A stretch of 64,000 nucleotides of DNA from Drosophila pseudoobscura. Its lineage: Eukaryota; Arthropoda; Insecta; Diptera; Drosophilidae. This document shows positions 46,519 through 59,574 of the stretch, piece by piece; positions within the stretch are counted from its first letter, which is position 1; the number at the start of each line of letters is the position of its first letter. The notes under the pieces were generated by a model. That model was not told the DNA's origin, ran no database searches, and saw nothing but the letters and a program-made list of their open reading frames with translations. The stretch lies in NCBI RefSeq assembly GCF_009870125.1, contig NC_046683.1, forward strand, positions 4,340,001 to 4,404,000. Direction: 5' to 3'. A program made the translations under genes and the position numbers.

Positions 46519-49500
46519 ATGTCGTCAGCTGTGGCCGTGATTGATTTGGCCGAGGATCTTGAGGATGGTGAAATCGACGATGATGAGGAGGAGGAGGAGG
46601 AGCCGCTACCGCAACAACAAAAAGAACAACAGCAACAGAAGACCCAAAATAACGACGATGAAGTGCAGTTTGTTGGTATCGAAATGACTGGTCAAAACAG
46701 AAAAAATTGCGACGAGGATGTGGTCTTTATGGGCCTCTCCTTGGATGTGGGTGGTTCGCCCATGAATAGCAAGCCAAAAAAACCACGCCCTCTCGAAGGT
46801 AACCCTACCCCCCCTCCCCCCACCCAACGGGCCAAGTTCTCACTCCTCAATCTTCTCCCGTACCATTCAGATGATCATGCTTCCAGGATCGAGAATGCCA
46901 TTGCCAATGCACTGAAGAAGAAGGGCATTGAACCGCCCATGCCTAAGATGAAATCCCTGAATTGTGAGACGGCTGCGTCGGCCATCGGCGGCGAGGGTGC
47001 AGGTGGCGGCGGCGACGAAGGTCCTTGTGGAGAGCCCCTGACCGGCGCTGCATGGACGGCCAGTCGCAGCTTCAGACGCCGCAATCGCAAAAAGAAGCGC
47101 GAGCGTGAGAAAAAGGACAAAGAGCAACAGGTGAGTCGCTGTGCCCCATTTCCATATCGATTATTAGCTAATTTGCCGAAGCGTGACCGAAAAATTGGCA
47201 CCAAAAGCCTGACCGATCGATCGATCGATCGATCGTTACGGATGATCTCTTGCGACCATGGAGTGTTTACGGCTGCCAGTTTGTTGCCAGAACTCAGACG
47301 GTCAAGAGATCACACACATCTAACTGATCAATGGGTGGCCAGAACTGGCATATCAAATCCCCATTTATATGTCAACAAGTCTCCGATTTAGAAGCCATTT
47401 TGCCTGTTTATTTCCCCCCCACAGAAACGCGCCCGTCGCGACGATGACGATCTAGCTGTCGATGGAGGGGCCAGCGATGACATGGACATGGAGTACGAGA
47501 TGATGAATGTGCGCGGTGGCAGTCCCCCGCCCGCAGGGACGACAAGCATAAATGCGTCCAGCCAGCCGGGGGTCTCGGGCGCTGGTGGTGATGGTGGCTG
47601 CGGCGGTTATGATTCCGCCCAGGATCCGTATAGCAGCTACGATTCCTATTCCGATGATGATGGCCCTCCCGTCGGGGGCCAGAGGCGTCGCCAGCGGAGA
47701 GATCGCGATAAGGATCAGCGTGGGGGACGCAAGCGTCGCGATCGTGATCGTGATCGTGATCAGGACCGTCGGCAGGGTGATGGGGGAGGTGGAGGAGGAT
47801 CTGCCAGCAAACGAAGCCGCCGCGACTCTGGCGACAGTCCAGTGGTCGAAAAATCCGGCCGCATCGAGCCCCGCAAATTGGAGCTGTGCAAATTCTATTT
47901 AATGGATTGCTGCGCCAAGCGTGACAAGTGCTCCTACATGCACAAGGAGTTTCCCTGCAAATATTACTACCTGGGCATGGACTGCTTTGCCGGCGACGAG
48001 TGTCTGTTCCATCACGGCGAGCCTCTGTCGGAGCAGCTGCGGAACATACTACTCAAGCACATGGAGACGGCGCCCAAGGAGATCCTCGGCGACTTTAAGC
48101 GCATCTCCCGTGAGGTGGCCCTGGGGCAAATGACCCGGCGCCATGAGGCGCTCTGCGAACAGTTTGGACGGGACAATAACTGGACGACGCTGGCCAGTGC
48201 CGGTGTTGGTCGTCGTATGGACCAGCAGATGCCACAGCAAAAGAATCAAATGCAACAGCAGCAGCAACAGTTACAGCAACAGCTTCAGCAGCAGCAGCAA
48301 CAGTTGCAGCAACAGCTTGCGCTTCAGCAGCAGCTTTTGCAGCAGCAACAACAACAACAGCAGCAGCAGCAGCAGGCACTGGCTATACAGACAGAACAGC
48401 AGCTGGGAGGATCCATACCATCTCTCCTAGACATGGTCATCAATCCACCCGCCGTAAACGAAGCCGGAAAGCCGGAAAAGAAGCGAAAATCCCGCTGGGC
48501 TGAAAAACCCAAGGGAGCAGCAGCAGCGGCAGCAGGTGGAGGCGAAGCAGATGCAGCAGGAGCATCAGAAGTATCTGCAGAAACCACAGGCGAAGCAGAG
48601 TCCAGCAAAGCACCTCCCGCCAAGCAGCTGTCTCCACATTTAGATCTGGAGAATCTCAAGGATCTGCTACCCGCCGACCATATGGCAAAGCTGAAAAAGC
48701 TGGGCATTAGTAATCTAGAGCAGATGCTCGAAGTGCCCTTTGGCCAGCTGACGGAGGTGGGACTGACGCTGCTCGAGATTGGGGATATACAGCGTAAGGC
48801 ATTGGAGGCCAAGGAAAAGGCAGAGAACAAGTCAGAGCCAGAGGGCACAGCATCCGGCAGGTGAGTCCATCTAAGCAAAATCCTTGCGAGTAACTGATTT
48901 CTATTTCCATTTCCATTTAAACCCGACAGCAGTAATCCCGCCGCCGTTGTGGAGGTCAGCAGCAACTCCAACAGTAATAATGGTTTCATTATGGTCGACT
49001 ACACTCAGTATCTAAAGGATGCCCATGTCAGCTTTACCAGCAACGATCTGCGTAAGAATCCCTCTTCGCCTCTATCTCTATCTTTGTCGTTATCTCTATT
49101 CCTTTTGTCAATGTACCTTCCTCTTCTTTCAGTCGACGATGATCGCGACGATGAGGAGCAACTGGTGATTGATGATGGCAACGAAGAAGAAGAAGAGACG
49201 GCATCATCACCAAAGGAAGACGAGGCCCCAATGCCGTCCGTCTTTGATTTGCCAACATTTATGAGCAACATGACCGGTGCCAAGCCAGTCCGGCTATCCC
49301 CAGAGACCCTGCAGCAATCCACAACCGCACAGAGTGCCATCTCCCCCACAGAAGCCTCAAACGAATCGACTGAAGCGGAAGCTGCTGCTGCAGCAGCAAA
49401 GGAAGAACCAGAGAGTGCCAACGATGCAAACAGTCTGTTCAGTCGCCTACTGTTTGGGGACAAGCCACCCGATCCGGTGACCCGGGCGGCATTCTATCGC

Positions 49501-51354
49501 GACATAATACGCAATCCGTTCAAGGCACACAGTGGTGACGGTGACGTGGACTCGGCCAATGAGAACTCAAATTCGAATTCCAGATCCCTGACGCCCACAC
49601 CCACACCTGAGCCGGGATCACAGTCGCCCAAACAGCCCCTGGATATGCCCATAACGATGCCCATGGCAATGGCAATGGGAATGAAGCTACCATCGCTCGT
49701 AAAGTCGGAGCCAGAGCCAGAGTCCACGCCCTCACAATACGAGCGCCCCTCCCTATATGACTACGATAAGGTCAAGGAGGAGAAACGCGAGGCGGCCAAC
49801 CGCCTGAAGGCCAAGTCCAGTGCGATCCAGCAGCGGGATATTGATATGCGTCTGCCGTTTGAGCCGATACGGCACTACCGTCCAGCTACCGAGATAGATG
49901 CGGCCATCTTCTCGCACATGCCCATGCGTTGGGAGGTGAACGAAGTGGAGGTGGAGGAGCCAAACTTTTCCCAGCTACGTCTGAGTGCCGCCCACAAGGA
50001 GGACAAGGATGTGCGCGATCCGCGCATGCGTCGCATTCTTGGACTGCCGGACCATTTGTATGCGACCGAGGAGTCCCAGTATGGTGAATCGTCATTGAAT
50101 CGTTCCAACAGTTATCTCTCATCGCCCGAATCCGGGCCCAGATCACCAATGGGACGCGATGCCACACCCACATCGCCACCACCGCCAAGCTTCGGTGTGG
50201 GTCTGCCATCGATGAGTGTGCCACCGCCATCGATGAGCTTGCCGCCACCAAACCTGCTGCTAGCTGCCAACAAGCCTGCTGGCGGTGGCCCAGTAGTAGC
50301 GACAGCCGTACGCGTCGATCCACGACGTGATCCGCGCCGTTCCCATTTGCAGGCCCAATCAGCGAGCACTTCTACCGCGAGCACATCCGTAGCCGCGGCC
50401 ACGGCCACAGCCACTGCCACCACCAATACCACTGGTGGGACCACACAGATCTCCGAGATACGCACCATATTGCAGAACTCCAACTGGTACAAGGATCTTG
50501 GGAGCAACAACAAGATAATGGTCAACCAGCAGCTGGCCCTGGTCTTTACCGAACTGAAGAAGTACCATCAGCAGCCGGACGGTGGCTGCAAGACCTTCGA
50601 CGTCTCTTTCATTGTGAACAACCAGACTCTGCAGCAGATCTTTGCCAAGCTGGGCATATATATCGATGATAATGGACAGGTGGTTCAGCTGGCCGAAGAT
50701 CAGCCAGTCCAGAACATGAACATGGCTATGGGACCCGCTGGAGTCGGCGTTGGAGTTGGAGTCGTGCTGCCTAATCTATCGCAGCCCCCGCCAAATCTAG
50801 CCCAGTTGCTGCGGCAACCGCCGCCAAATCTACTCGCGGGACGAATCTCCAATGGTATGATGATGCAACAAATGGGCATGCCGCAGCAGTTCAATCAGCC
50901 ACCGCCACGCCCCAATGTGGGCATGGGTGGCATGATGGGGGGCGGTGTAATGGGTAATAATGTTGGCAATGCCATTGCCGGGCAACTCGGCGGCCTCATG
51001 GGCAATGGCAACAACAACATGAATAACAACAACGGCAACAATCCGTTCAATCCATTCGCGGGTAACAATGGTGGTGGGGGTGGAGGCGGAGGTGGAAACG
51101 GAAATGGAAATGGAAACGGAAACGGAGGCGGTGGCATGGGAAATATCAATCAAATGAACAACAACCTCAACAACATGGTTATGGGTGGCATGCCGTTTAA
51201 CAATGGCATGCCCTTTAATAATAACAACAACAAGAACTTTAATAACAACCATAACAATGGTGGAGGAGGAGGCGGAGGAGGACGCTTTTCTGGTGGCGGC
51301 CACAATAATCGAAACAATCGCGGTGGGAACAACCGCCATCGCAACAACATTTAA
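46519..51354 (+). CDS. su(s): Suppressor of sable, CCCH zinc-finger RNA-binding protein
   Basis: Five coding exons: 46519-46798, 46871-47130, 47425-48860, 48930-49051 and 49133-51354, all in phase, 1439 residues. An acidic N-terminus and an RS/RD-like highly charged region (RDRDRDQDRR) precede two adjacent zinc fingers: CX7CX5CX3H (CKFYLMDCC...CSYMH) and CX8CX5CX3H (CKYYYLGMDC...CLFHH). Then come a long Q-rich block (about 48230-48380), the conserved SIPSLLDMVINPP and RKSRWAEKP, proline-rich segments, and an N/G-rich low-complexity tail. Su(s) is a nuclear chromatin-associated protein that promotes early termination and decay of aberrant transcripts, including those with transposon insertions. 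The introns at 46799-46870 (72 nt) and 49052-49132 (81 nt) are multiples of three without stops, so unspliced RNA stays in frame. Confidence 0.93.
47217..47236. repeat. (GATC)n in su(s) intron 2
   Basis: Five perfect ATCG/GATC tetramers in the 294-base second intron. Confidence 0.75.
48243..48377 (+). repeat. CAG/CAA tract coding polyglutamine in su(s)
   Basis: An in-frame mixture of CAG, CAA and a few other codons specifying long Q runs. Length is likely polymorphic. Confidence 0.85.
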
Positions 51355-52110
51355 ATCGAACTCAAGAATGGATTCAACAACAAGACTTTTTCAATACCAA
51401 ATGATGGACCAGCCCGCGTCCCTGCCTTGGCCCTCGGCCCCCACCCTCCCCCTTCCGCATGTGATTCGCCACGACTCATAAACTGACCATTGAGGGACAC
51501 TAGGGATTTTTCCCTGACCCAAAAAAAAAACACACAAAAGACAAACAAAGTATGAATGGGGGTTTGCCTACCCCCTCCCACACAAACAAAACAAAAAAAA
51601 AAAGAAAAATCTTTAAAATCCTACAAAGAAGAACAGCAATTTATGGGCTTTGACTGCTATGTAAATGTATTCTCTAATTCCTAAATCATCGGTAAATAAT
51701 TTACATTATTTAACACGTTTATTATTATTACTTTTTTTGCTAGCTATAAGGCTACCCCTTACACTTAAGTACTGATAAATTGTAATTACAAGCAATCCGC
51801 CAAGCTGGAAAAAGAAAGCAACAGGAATGCATGATTTTTGTACGACTTTTTAAGTCAAATAACTTAAATATTGTACGCTTAGATGTAACAAATTGTATAT
51901 TAGACGTGTATCTACAAATAAATACCAATCAATTTAAAACGAAAATTAGTAATCAATTACGAAGAACTACGAAACAACCCGCCAAGCCAATGTATTTTGA
52001 ACTGATTGTTGGTCGATAAATATCTGGATAAAGCTTTTTTATATTGAATAACTAAACAACTGTGATACATTTTTAAACTGCATTGAAAATACATATAAAT
52101 ATACATATAT

Positions 52111-52116
52111 AATAAA
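52111..52116 (+). terminator. Candidate su(s) poly(A) signal
   Basis: AATAAA about 755 bases after the stop, in AT-rich sequence. Confidence 0.4.
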
Positions 52117-53149
52117 CTTTCATTTTATCAGTCGTTTTGGATTTTGGTCTGGACAACTACTTTGAGGGATAACTTTGGGAACATGTGCCTCCGTCCATAT
52201 ACTCATAAAGTGATCTAATAAAACTGTATCCAAACTTTGAAAAAGTTTAAAAAATCTTTAAAATAGTCTGCAATCGATATTTCGCCTCCATTTTTATGAA
52301 TAAAAGAACTAGTTCACCGCTAGTTGCAGTTGCAATATAACTAATAGAGTTTTTTGAAATATTAAACCAACCAATTATTGAAATGCCAGCAAAATTTATT
52401 TTTATTGTTCATTTTGCGTAAATTGAAAATGATGAAATGACTTGGAATCGAGCACAAAAATGTAGGTTGTATACGAGAATGATCGGAAGCCAATTGATAG
52501 GGTGAACCAAACGAATAAACGAAGAGAGCCAAAGAACCAAATAAAATGAACGAGCAATAGAGCTGGACAAACTTTGATTGGTGTTTTCAGTAAAAAAACA
52601 TCGATAAGCAGCAATGTTTCGGAAGTTTTTTTAACATCAAAGGGCGCGTTCACCAGAACAATGTATCATGCATCAATTATCAGGTCTCATCTATCATGTT
52701 TGAGTGCTGGTGAACGCCTATGGTACATTCCTAACTACCGCGCCGCCGTAAAATGAATCGCATAACCTATCGATATTGGCTTCAAGGCTTCGCGCCTCGC
52801 ATCAAAAAAGGGTCTCGTTTGATTGGGATAATTCTTCGCGAAAACCGAAGTATAAAACTAAACTCATGATTTTTTATTATTTTTTCTTTGTTTCCCAAAA
52901 TTTGATCATGAACTTATGCATCATAATCAATAATCATGTGTGTTCAGCAGAACTATCGTACGAAATCCAGCACTGATCCCTGATCAAATCGTCGGTGAAC
53001 GATAAACGATGATGGAAAATAATTTTTCGTTTTTTTTGTTTTTGTTTTAATGTGGACTGAGAAAGGCATATGAAAATGGCCTCTTACTTTTTTATTCTTA
53101 ATATTAAAAAATCGAGATGGGATTTTCCTTCGTCCACATTTTCCATACG

Positions 53150-53400
53150 CACTTGCGTTTTATGCTTTTTTCCTGACCATTTTTGCTTAAACCTTATTTT
53201 AGTCAAATCAAATACGAAGGAGTATTTAAAAGTAGACAGTCATGTAGGAAATTGATTAATCAATCATATAAAAATATGTCTTCAAGGCTGAGGGTCTTAC
53301 CTAGCAAGTAATATTAAACTGAATATCAAAATCTAGAAATATGATTTTCGATCAATTACAGAGACGATTAACCCATTGTACCCAAGGGTGTATTGAAAAT
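53150..53400 (+). repeat. Dispersed AT-rich repeat, copy C
   Basis: Shares CACTTGCGTTTTATGCTTTTT, TTTTTGCTTAAACC(T)TATTTTAGTC and GGAGTATTTAAAA with copy A at 43.5 kb. The second half (GAATATCAAAA...GAAATATG) parallels the 44.2-kb copy. Confidence 0.6.
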
Positions 53401-53599
53401 TCACTCCACGATATTATGAATTCGGACGACTTTTAGCGCAGTTCAGGTGAAATATATCGTGGAAATTTTGCTTTTTCGGGAAACCGGAAGTATGGATCGA
53501 CAAGAAAAATGTAAAAACAGTATTCCTCTCTGCGGTCAATCTGAAGCTGTTTAGGTGTTTAAATAGAGGGGTTCAATTGGGTTAAGTTCGTTCACTCGT

Positions 53600-56500
53600 C
53601 CCTCATGAACGAAACGCACACATACAGTCATATAGTTGCGGCTGAATTTTTGTGAAAGGAAGTTGTAGCGCCGCGCAGTGCATTTTTTTCTGGTAATTTT
53701 TTTGCTCCACCTTTTAATACTCCTGTTTTTCTACCAAATTGAAGGAATAAAAAACCAAAGAGAATAATATTTTCAATGTTAATTGAAATCAAAATGTGTG
53801 CAAACGCAAATAAAGTTGAATAAAACAAGACAAAGACGTTAAGTGTGCCGACAGCGAAATAAAAACCCCAAAAACAATACAGACAAACACTCGCATACAA
53901 CAGACACAAAAACACATGTATATATAGGGCCCTGCAATGGTTTTAGCGTGACGTGAAGTGTATATAATGACGAAAAGCAGCTGAAGAGGAGCAGAAAAAA
54001 CGAAACGAAAAGAGAAAATTATGATAATGGAAAACACGCAGAGACATTGTGAAATATGCGAAACAAATAATGCGCAAAAAATCGCCTTCTTGTGCACCAT
54101 TTTCAAATACATGCGTAGTCGTAGTATATTTATGCATTCTTTCTAGCGCAAGCTTCAAGTTTTCTTTTTTTTTTTGTTATATATTTTTTGTTGGTTGAAT
54201 CTTTCATACAAACACACTCGCAATCATGTATACGCCAGGCAGCCAGCATGCGTGTGTGTGTGTCTGTCTTTACTATGAAAAAGAGTCAGCGAGTGGCAGA
54301 GAAGGGTAGGCGGTGTGTGCGCGGTTACTCGCTGTATTTGTTTTATTTTTTGTTGTTTTTTTACTCCAAACTTTAGCTGTTGTCTGTGTTTTTGTCATTG
54401 AACAAAATGGTAAAATTAATAACACAAAAAAATATGTGCAAGTGTGCCTTTTCATGGTGTGTCCGTTTATGTTGCCGAGTGAAGCCTGTACTCTTGTGGC
54501 TCTAGGCATGCGGCTTCTAGATACACACTGCTTGGCCAGAACATTATGCCATGTTGTAAAATTCCATTCAGCCTTGGTAGAGGCGTTACTTGATTTTCCC
54601 AGCAATACAACACAGCAAAGGCAACAACAGCAGCAAAAATGGCAACGTCGTCGCACATACACAACCACGCATACACTCAATGGCATTCACACAAACGTCC
54701 TCGTTCGCTACTCGCCGCTGTTTCGTTTCTTTTTTTTTGTTGTTTCCTTACGTGTGTGTGCGGCTTCGATGACGAATGCGTGTGAGTAACCAGCATGAGT
54801 GTGCGTGTGTGTGTATGTGTTCAAGAGTGCCTACGTGCGTGTGTGTGCGAGGCTGTCTGTTTTGAACCCACGCGCCGCTCTCCCCTCTGCCGTTTTAGTT
54901 TACTTGACTTGCCAACGTTTTTCTCAATTCATGCGCTTCGTTTTTCTTACATTTTTGTTGTACAAACTCAAAAAATGCTGTCTTCATTTCGTTTACCGTT
55001 GCTAGTAGTACATAGCTAAATGGCGGAAGATACATAAATACATAATAATAAATCAGAAAGCGGTAAGCAGTAACTGTAACAGTAAGCTCGATAAAAACTT
55101 TTACACCTAGTGTAAATATTGTGTGTGTGTTCGAGTGTATTTATTTATTTTGGTTATTTGTCTCGTTGAGAACAGTAAATATATTCGAGCATAGATTTTT
55201 ACCCTCAACTGTGGCGTATGTATACGGAAAACTACCAGGAGAATGCACACTTTTGCAACAACATATGCATACAGTCGCCTCTGGCCCGAGAGTGGCTGCC
55301 GTGTACCTGAGAAATGTCGTCCCTTGCTATCGCTATCCCTTTGGGGTGCATTTTACACATTTTGGTTCCGTTGCACATCCGACGGACTACCTAGCCAATG
55401 TGTCTGCATATCCTGCCTACCAATTTCCGGTTTGTGAACCCATATATAGTATGTTGTACTCATATAAAACATGAGACTTTCTTTTGAAGAAGGGGTTTGG
55501 GGTTTGAATTTAAACAAACTCTTTATATGTATATGCTTACCAGATAAAGTGCGTCAATACTTTATAGCTGCCAATTTCAAAGTTTCCACGGTATTTAACT
55601 GTGAATAAATTGTGAAATTGAATAGTTATTTAATGCACAAACACATGCATATATTTCTACCATAATGAGTGAAATCGATGGTCGCGACTGTCGCCGTGTT
55701 TACGGCAATCGGCTGGCACATTGATGCGGTACACGACTGTGGTGTCGGCATTGCCAGCTGTTATCGCTTAAGCAACGTGTTGTGGTTTGTCTGTCTGTCG
55801 TTTCGTTTTCGCTTTGGGCCTCTTCTACATGTATGTACATGTGTACATATGGTGGAGTATCTGCGTGGATAAGATATGGAATAATTTCCCTTTGACGTGC
55901 ATGCCTTGTCCACCATATGCAATGCATACTAAAAACAACCTATTACAAGCAATTGAATGCAAAGAAATTAAAATCAGAGAGAGACAGAGAGTGTGTGCGA
56001 GCGGAGGTGCAAATAAATCCAGCGATCAATTTATGCAAAGTCAAAAAACGCGTGCCGATCGATCCGATCATCATTAGCGAGACCCGTGACCGGTGAGGAA
56101 GGGCGACACGCGCCTGAAGATTTGGCTTAAGGATTGCAAATTTTATGATCCACTTTCCATTGAAGAAAAGGTGCAAAATATCTGAGAGAGCGAAAGGATT
56201 CCCCTAAGCGCAGGTAAAGCCCAGGCAAGTCGACTCTCTTGCTGGATTTGCTCTCTCTCTCTCTCTCTCTCCCTCTGTCTCTCTGGCTGAAAACTCTCCA
56301 GCTGCCGTTCGTTGCTGCTCGTTGCAGCTGGCGGGGAGAGCGGCTGGGGAGGAGCAGCTGCCGCTGCTGATGCTTGGCTGAGCTCTGCTCTCTTTCTACT
56401 GTTTTTACACATTGCCAGCCTCTCGCACGGCCATTCCCCTTTCCAGCGGGCAATGATCGTTTGGAGCGCCATTCCATTCCATTGCAATCCCCCACCATCG

Positions 56501-57763
56501 CCCTACCCCCAGCCGTTACACCGTTTTAACCTGCAAATGGGTCTCGTCCAACCGGTGCCGGTGCCGGTTTCACTGTACGCTACTGGACAGCCAATACTCG
56601 GTTGTGTTTTTGTTCCTGGTATTCATCTTACATATATATATATAGTTTTTACACCCTTGCAAAGGGTATTCAGACTTTGATCAGAGGTCTGCAAGGTTTG
56701 CCCCCCCCGATTGGATGACTATGTCATGCATGCAGCTCTCATTTAAAGATCGTTCTTCAAATGTTTTTCAAAATCAACTGAGTATCTATTAGATGCCGTC
56801 ATGCATATTTATATTCCACTACCAACTCGGATGATTACTCACTTTAGGAACTTTCGCTCAGTAATGAAACTTTTGGCATTATTCGGGGTTTTTCAAGTAA
56901 ATCTGCTAGGCCGAGGGGGAGGTAGGCAGCGTTTCCATGGCTTTTGACTGGTTCTACTATTTTTAGTTTGTTTTCCTTAAACGTCCAAGTGAATGGAGAA
57001 GGAAAAGGATCGATCTGTAAGAACTTTTTACTTTTTGTTTTGTTTTTTCCCCCTATCTGCTTCTCTGGCTCTCTCTAAGCCGTAATTTTGTCTCCATTCT
57101 CTTTTGGGTTTCTCTGCATCTTTGGCACCTTGGCAACGACGCGGCCCGTTTTCTTTTGATGGAGCCGGAGTGTGACGCTTTTCTTTTGCCATTTCCTCAT
57201 TTTCTTCATCTTCGTTTGCTGTGTATTCGCACTGGAAATACACTGGAAATACATACATAGATATATACGCATACAACCATTCCCTTCGTTTGTGTGCGTG
57301 TATATTTTTGTTGTTTTTTTTTGGCAAACTTTGTTCTCTATATGTATGTACAGGCCAGAGAGCCACAGCCACCAACCCCTCACTCCCTGCCAGCCTTCCT
57401 CCCTGCCTCCCCTGTGTTGCTGTCCAAGCAAAAGCGATTTCGTCCCCCTCCCCCACACCACTGCAGCGCGCGACCCGTGCTCCCTTCAAAGGCTGTGCTG
57501 CTGGCCTCGTTTCAAGCATTAAGCGTGGTTCTCTCGCTCGCTCGCACCGCTCTCCCGCTCTCTTTTCGCTACTCGCTTTGGTACTCCGCTGGAAGGGCAG
57601 CACCGTTGTGGCTCCTGTGGGGGAGGATCCGATTATTAATTGATTGCAAAACTGATTTCGCTAAAAGAAAAACTTTAATTTGACAAATAAATTGAAATCT
57701 GTACCTTTTTTATGCCCAGTACTCGCAGAGCATATTAGATTTGTGGTGGAAGAATGCAGTATA
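53600..57763. other. Expected location of Sxl late promoter Pm / exon L1, not resolved
   Basis: In D. melanogaster the maintenance promoter lies about 5 kb upstream of SxlPe, which would be here. Candidate donors AAGCG|GTAAGC (55064) and GCGT|GTGAGT (54783) exist, but I could not recognise exon L1. A (CT)n tract sits at 56251-56282 and microsatellites are frequent. No other gene is seen. Confidence 0.35.
56251..56282. repeat. (CT)n microsatellite
   Basis: A pure CTCTCT run of over 10 dinucleotides with an imperfect continuation, inside the Sxl upstream region. Confidence 0.75.
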
Positions 57764-58594
57764 CACAGCTGCGGTCAAAATAATAGCAGTGCCCTCACAA
57801 GCTTTCATTTTTCCTCAGTAAAAAGTAACTCTGCTGATTACGGATTATAATAAGAGATAACGATTCTCAGATGATTCCTCTCAATTTTTAGAATTCTGAA
57901 ATAAATTACCCGCTTCAAATAATTGCAGTGCATTTTTTCGTAAGAGATTACAGTTAAACAACATTTTCTTAGAGTGTCCTTTAGATCCATTATTATACAG
58001 CCATATACATATGTCGCAAATCGATCGAGCTCCAGGACTTTTTTACAGCGTCCCAAAGTGTGTTTTACATTGCACAATTAATTCTCCCTTCGATTAAGAT
58101 CGGTTGACCGATTCGGCCAATCCATTGAATTTTCGGTTGCTTTGCGGGTGTCCTTGGGATCGTTGTCCTTCTGGCCCCTCCAAAACCCAAAAGCACCCAA
58201 ATCATTATTAAAAATCCGCCGTATTTTACAATCTTGCAAGTATATTTTAGGGAAAATTCAATTAATTATCTACGGACAAAAAAAATATTTGGATATTTTT
58301 GAGAATATTCCATTACTTTTCCAATGGTCCATTAACGTAACGGTTCGCACCTACCCCCCCTGTCCTGGTAGTCGATCTACTACGATATTTTGGCGAATAA
58401 CTGTGCCGATTGCGTGTTTTACTCTTCCAAATAAAAAAATTTCCCCTCGAAAAATTATCTTCGTTCTGAAAAAAGCCTCAAATATTATTTACCTCCAAAA
58501 ATCTTGCCAGAACTGTAGAATATTTAAATATTTTCAATACATCCTGTAGCATAAAGCCCATAGTGGCACTACTAATATTTTGACCGCAACTTTG
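57764..58594 (-). mobile_element. Fossil Tc1-like transposon with terminal inverted repeats
   Basis: The left end CACAGCTGCGGTCAAAATA with TAGCAGTGCC and the right end (reverse complement) CAAAGTTGCGGTCAAAATA with TAGTAGTGCC form about 30-base inverted repeats. TA precedes the left end. Inside, minus-strand 58170-58093 reads DNDPKDTRK...WPNRSTDLNRREN then stop. This corresponds to the Tc1 DDE-domain block DNDPKH(T)...WP.QSPDLNPIEN with several substitutions and a short deletion. The element is about 830 bases, so most of the transposase is deleted, and it is non-autonomous. It lies in the Sxl 5' region, between the expected Pm and Pe. Confidence 0.85.
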
Positions 58595-59574
58595 CGTCAC
58601 GAAACTCCTGGGGAATAAAATTTAAGGAATCTAGCGGCCAATTTTCTGGTATTTTCTTCAGATATTCCAACATGTTAGAGGGCCTTTGCGTAACTTTTAT
58701 CAGGAATCATCTTTTCTTATAAATGAAAAAAATTAATTCTAATTTCGAATGATGAAATTATTAAATTTTCAGTAAATTTGGGAATTAATATGGGAACAGA
58801 ATTATATAGAACTGTGCTTTTTTGACTGTCACTGTTTTTTGGCACATATTTAAAAACTATATATAAAAATCGAATTAACTTGTATAAACCGATTCTTGGA
58901 TTACGGATTAACTTGAAATTTTTGTATTATTTTTCTTGAATTTAAATTTAAATATCTCCCTCTCGTGGCCCTCCCTCGGTAGCACCTTGACTGGACTTAA
59001 ATGTTTCTAGTGAAAATCGCTAGGAAAATTTTCCTTGGTCTTGGTTCTTGGTATTTTTTTGGGAGAATTTTTGCAGCCTGCAATTTTTATATGACGGAGG
59101 AGGAGGTTCCTTCAGTTTTTGCATTATCACCTGCCCTATGTGTCCGATGAGGCAGAGGCAGAGGCAGAGGGCAGCTGCATTGCACTTTAATGGTTTATGG
59201 ATCGGGCGATAGATTATTGATAGATTAGATGAAGGTTTATTTTGCACATGCATTAAATATACAATTGATTGAGCTTAATAAATTTGTAGCAGGTATGGGA
59301 TTTCATGGCAGCGAATAAATGTTTTTCTCCGATTTATGATTTGTGATCTATGGAATTTTTTATTTCGACAATACTCATTAGAAAGAATCCCCTGGATCTT
59401 GGGAGGTTCCTTGGAAGCAATGGAACGGGTGATCTGTTGAAAAATTGCAGCTTGCTTCCCAGTAAACAATTTGCAGCTTGCCGCCCAAGTTCCTTTTCCA
59501 CCTTTCGATGTTTTCCACCCACCTTGGCTCGACCCAAGTTAGCACCTTGCTACCGGCGAGCATCGCCGGCCAGC
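58595..59574. other. Upstream flank of SxlPe
   Basis: No gene. Contains an E box CACCTG (59128), a GAGGCA repeat at 59149-59172 followed by CAGCTG, and CAGGTAT (59290). These could be distal parts of the early promoter. Confidence 0.4.

Larger units (their letters stand above)
51355..53600. other. su(s) 3'UTR and repeat-containing spacer before Sxl
   Basis: The su(s) 3'UTR probably extends to about 52130 (AATAAA at 52111-52116). Beyond it is AT-rich DNA with one dispersed-repeat copy (about 53150-53400). No gene is recognised. Confidence 0.5.

Noticed and set aside
47552-48430. Alternative plus frames inside su(s) exon 3 (serine/asparagine repeats)
   Set aside because: Frame-shifted readings of CAG/GAT repeats within the true zinc-finger exon.
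50830-51339. Minus-strand V/I/H/A-rich frame opposite the su(s) tail
   Set aside because: Mirror of the Asn/Gly repeat region; no independent start or splice support.
53620-53700. Sxl late promoter Pm at an initiator-like ACAGTC
   Set aside because: No second motif, uncertain donor and I cannot recognise exon L1; kept only as an unresolved interval.
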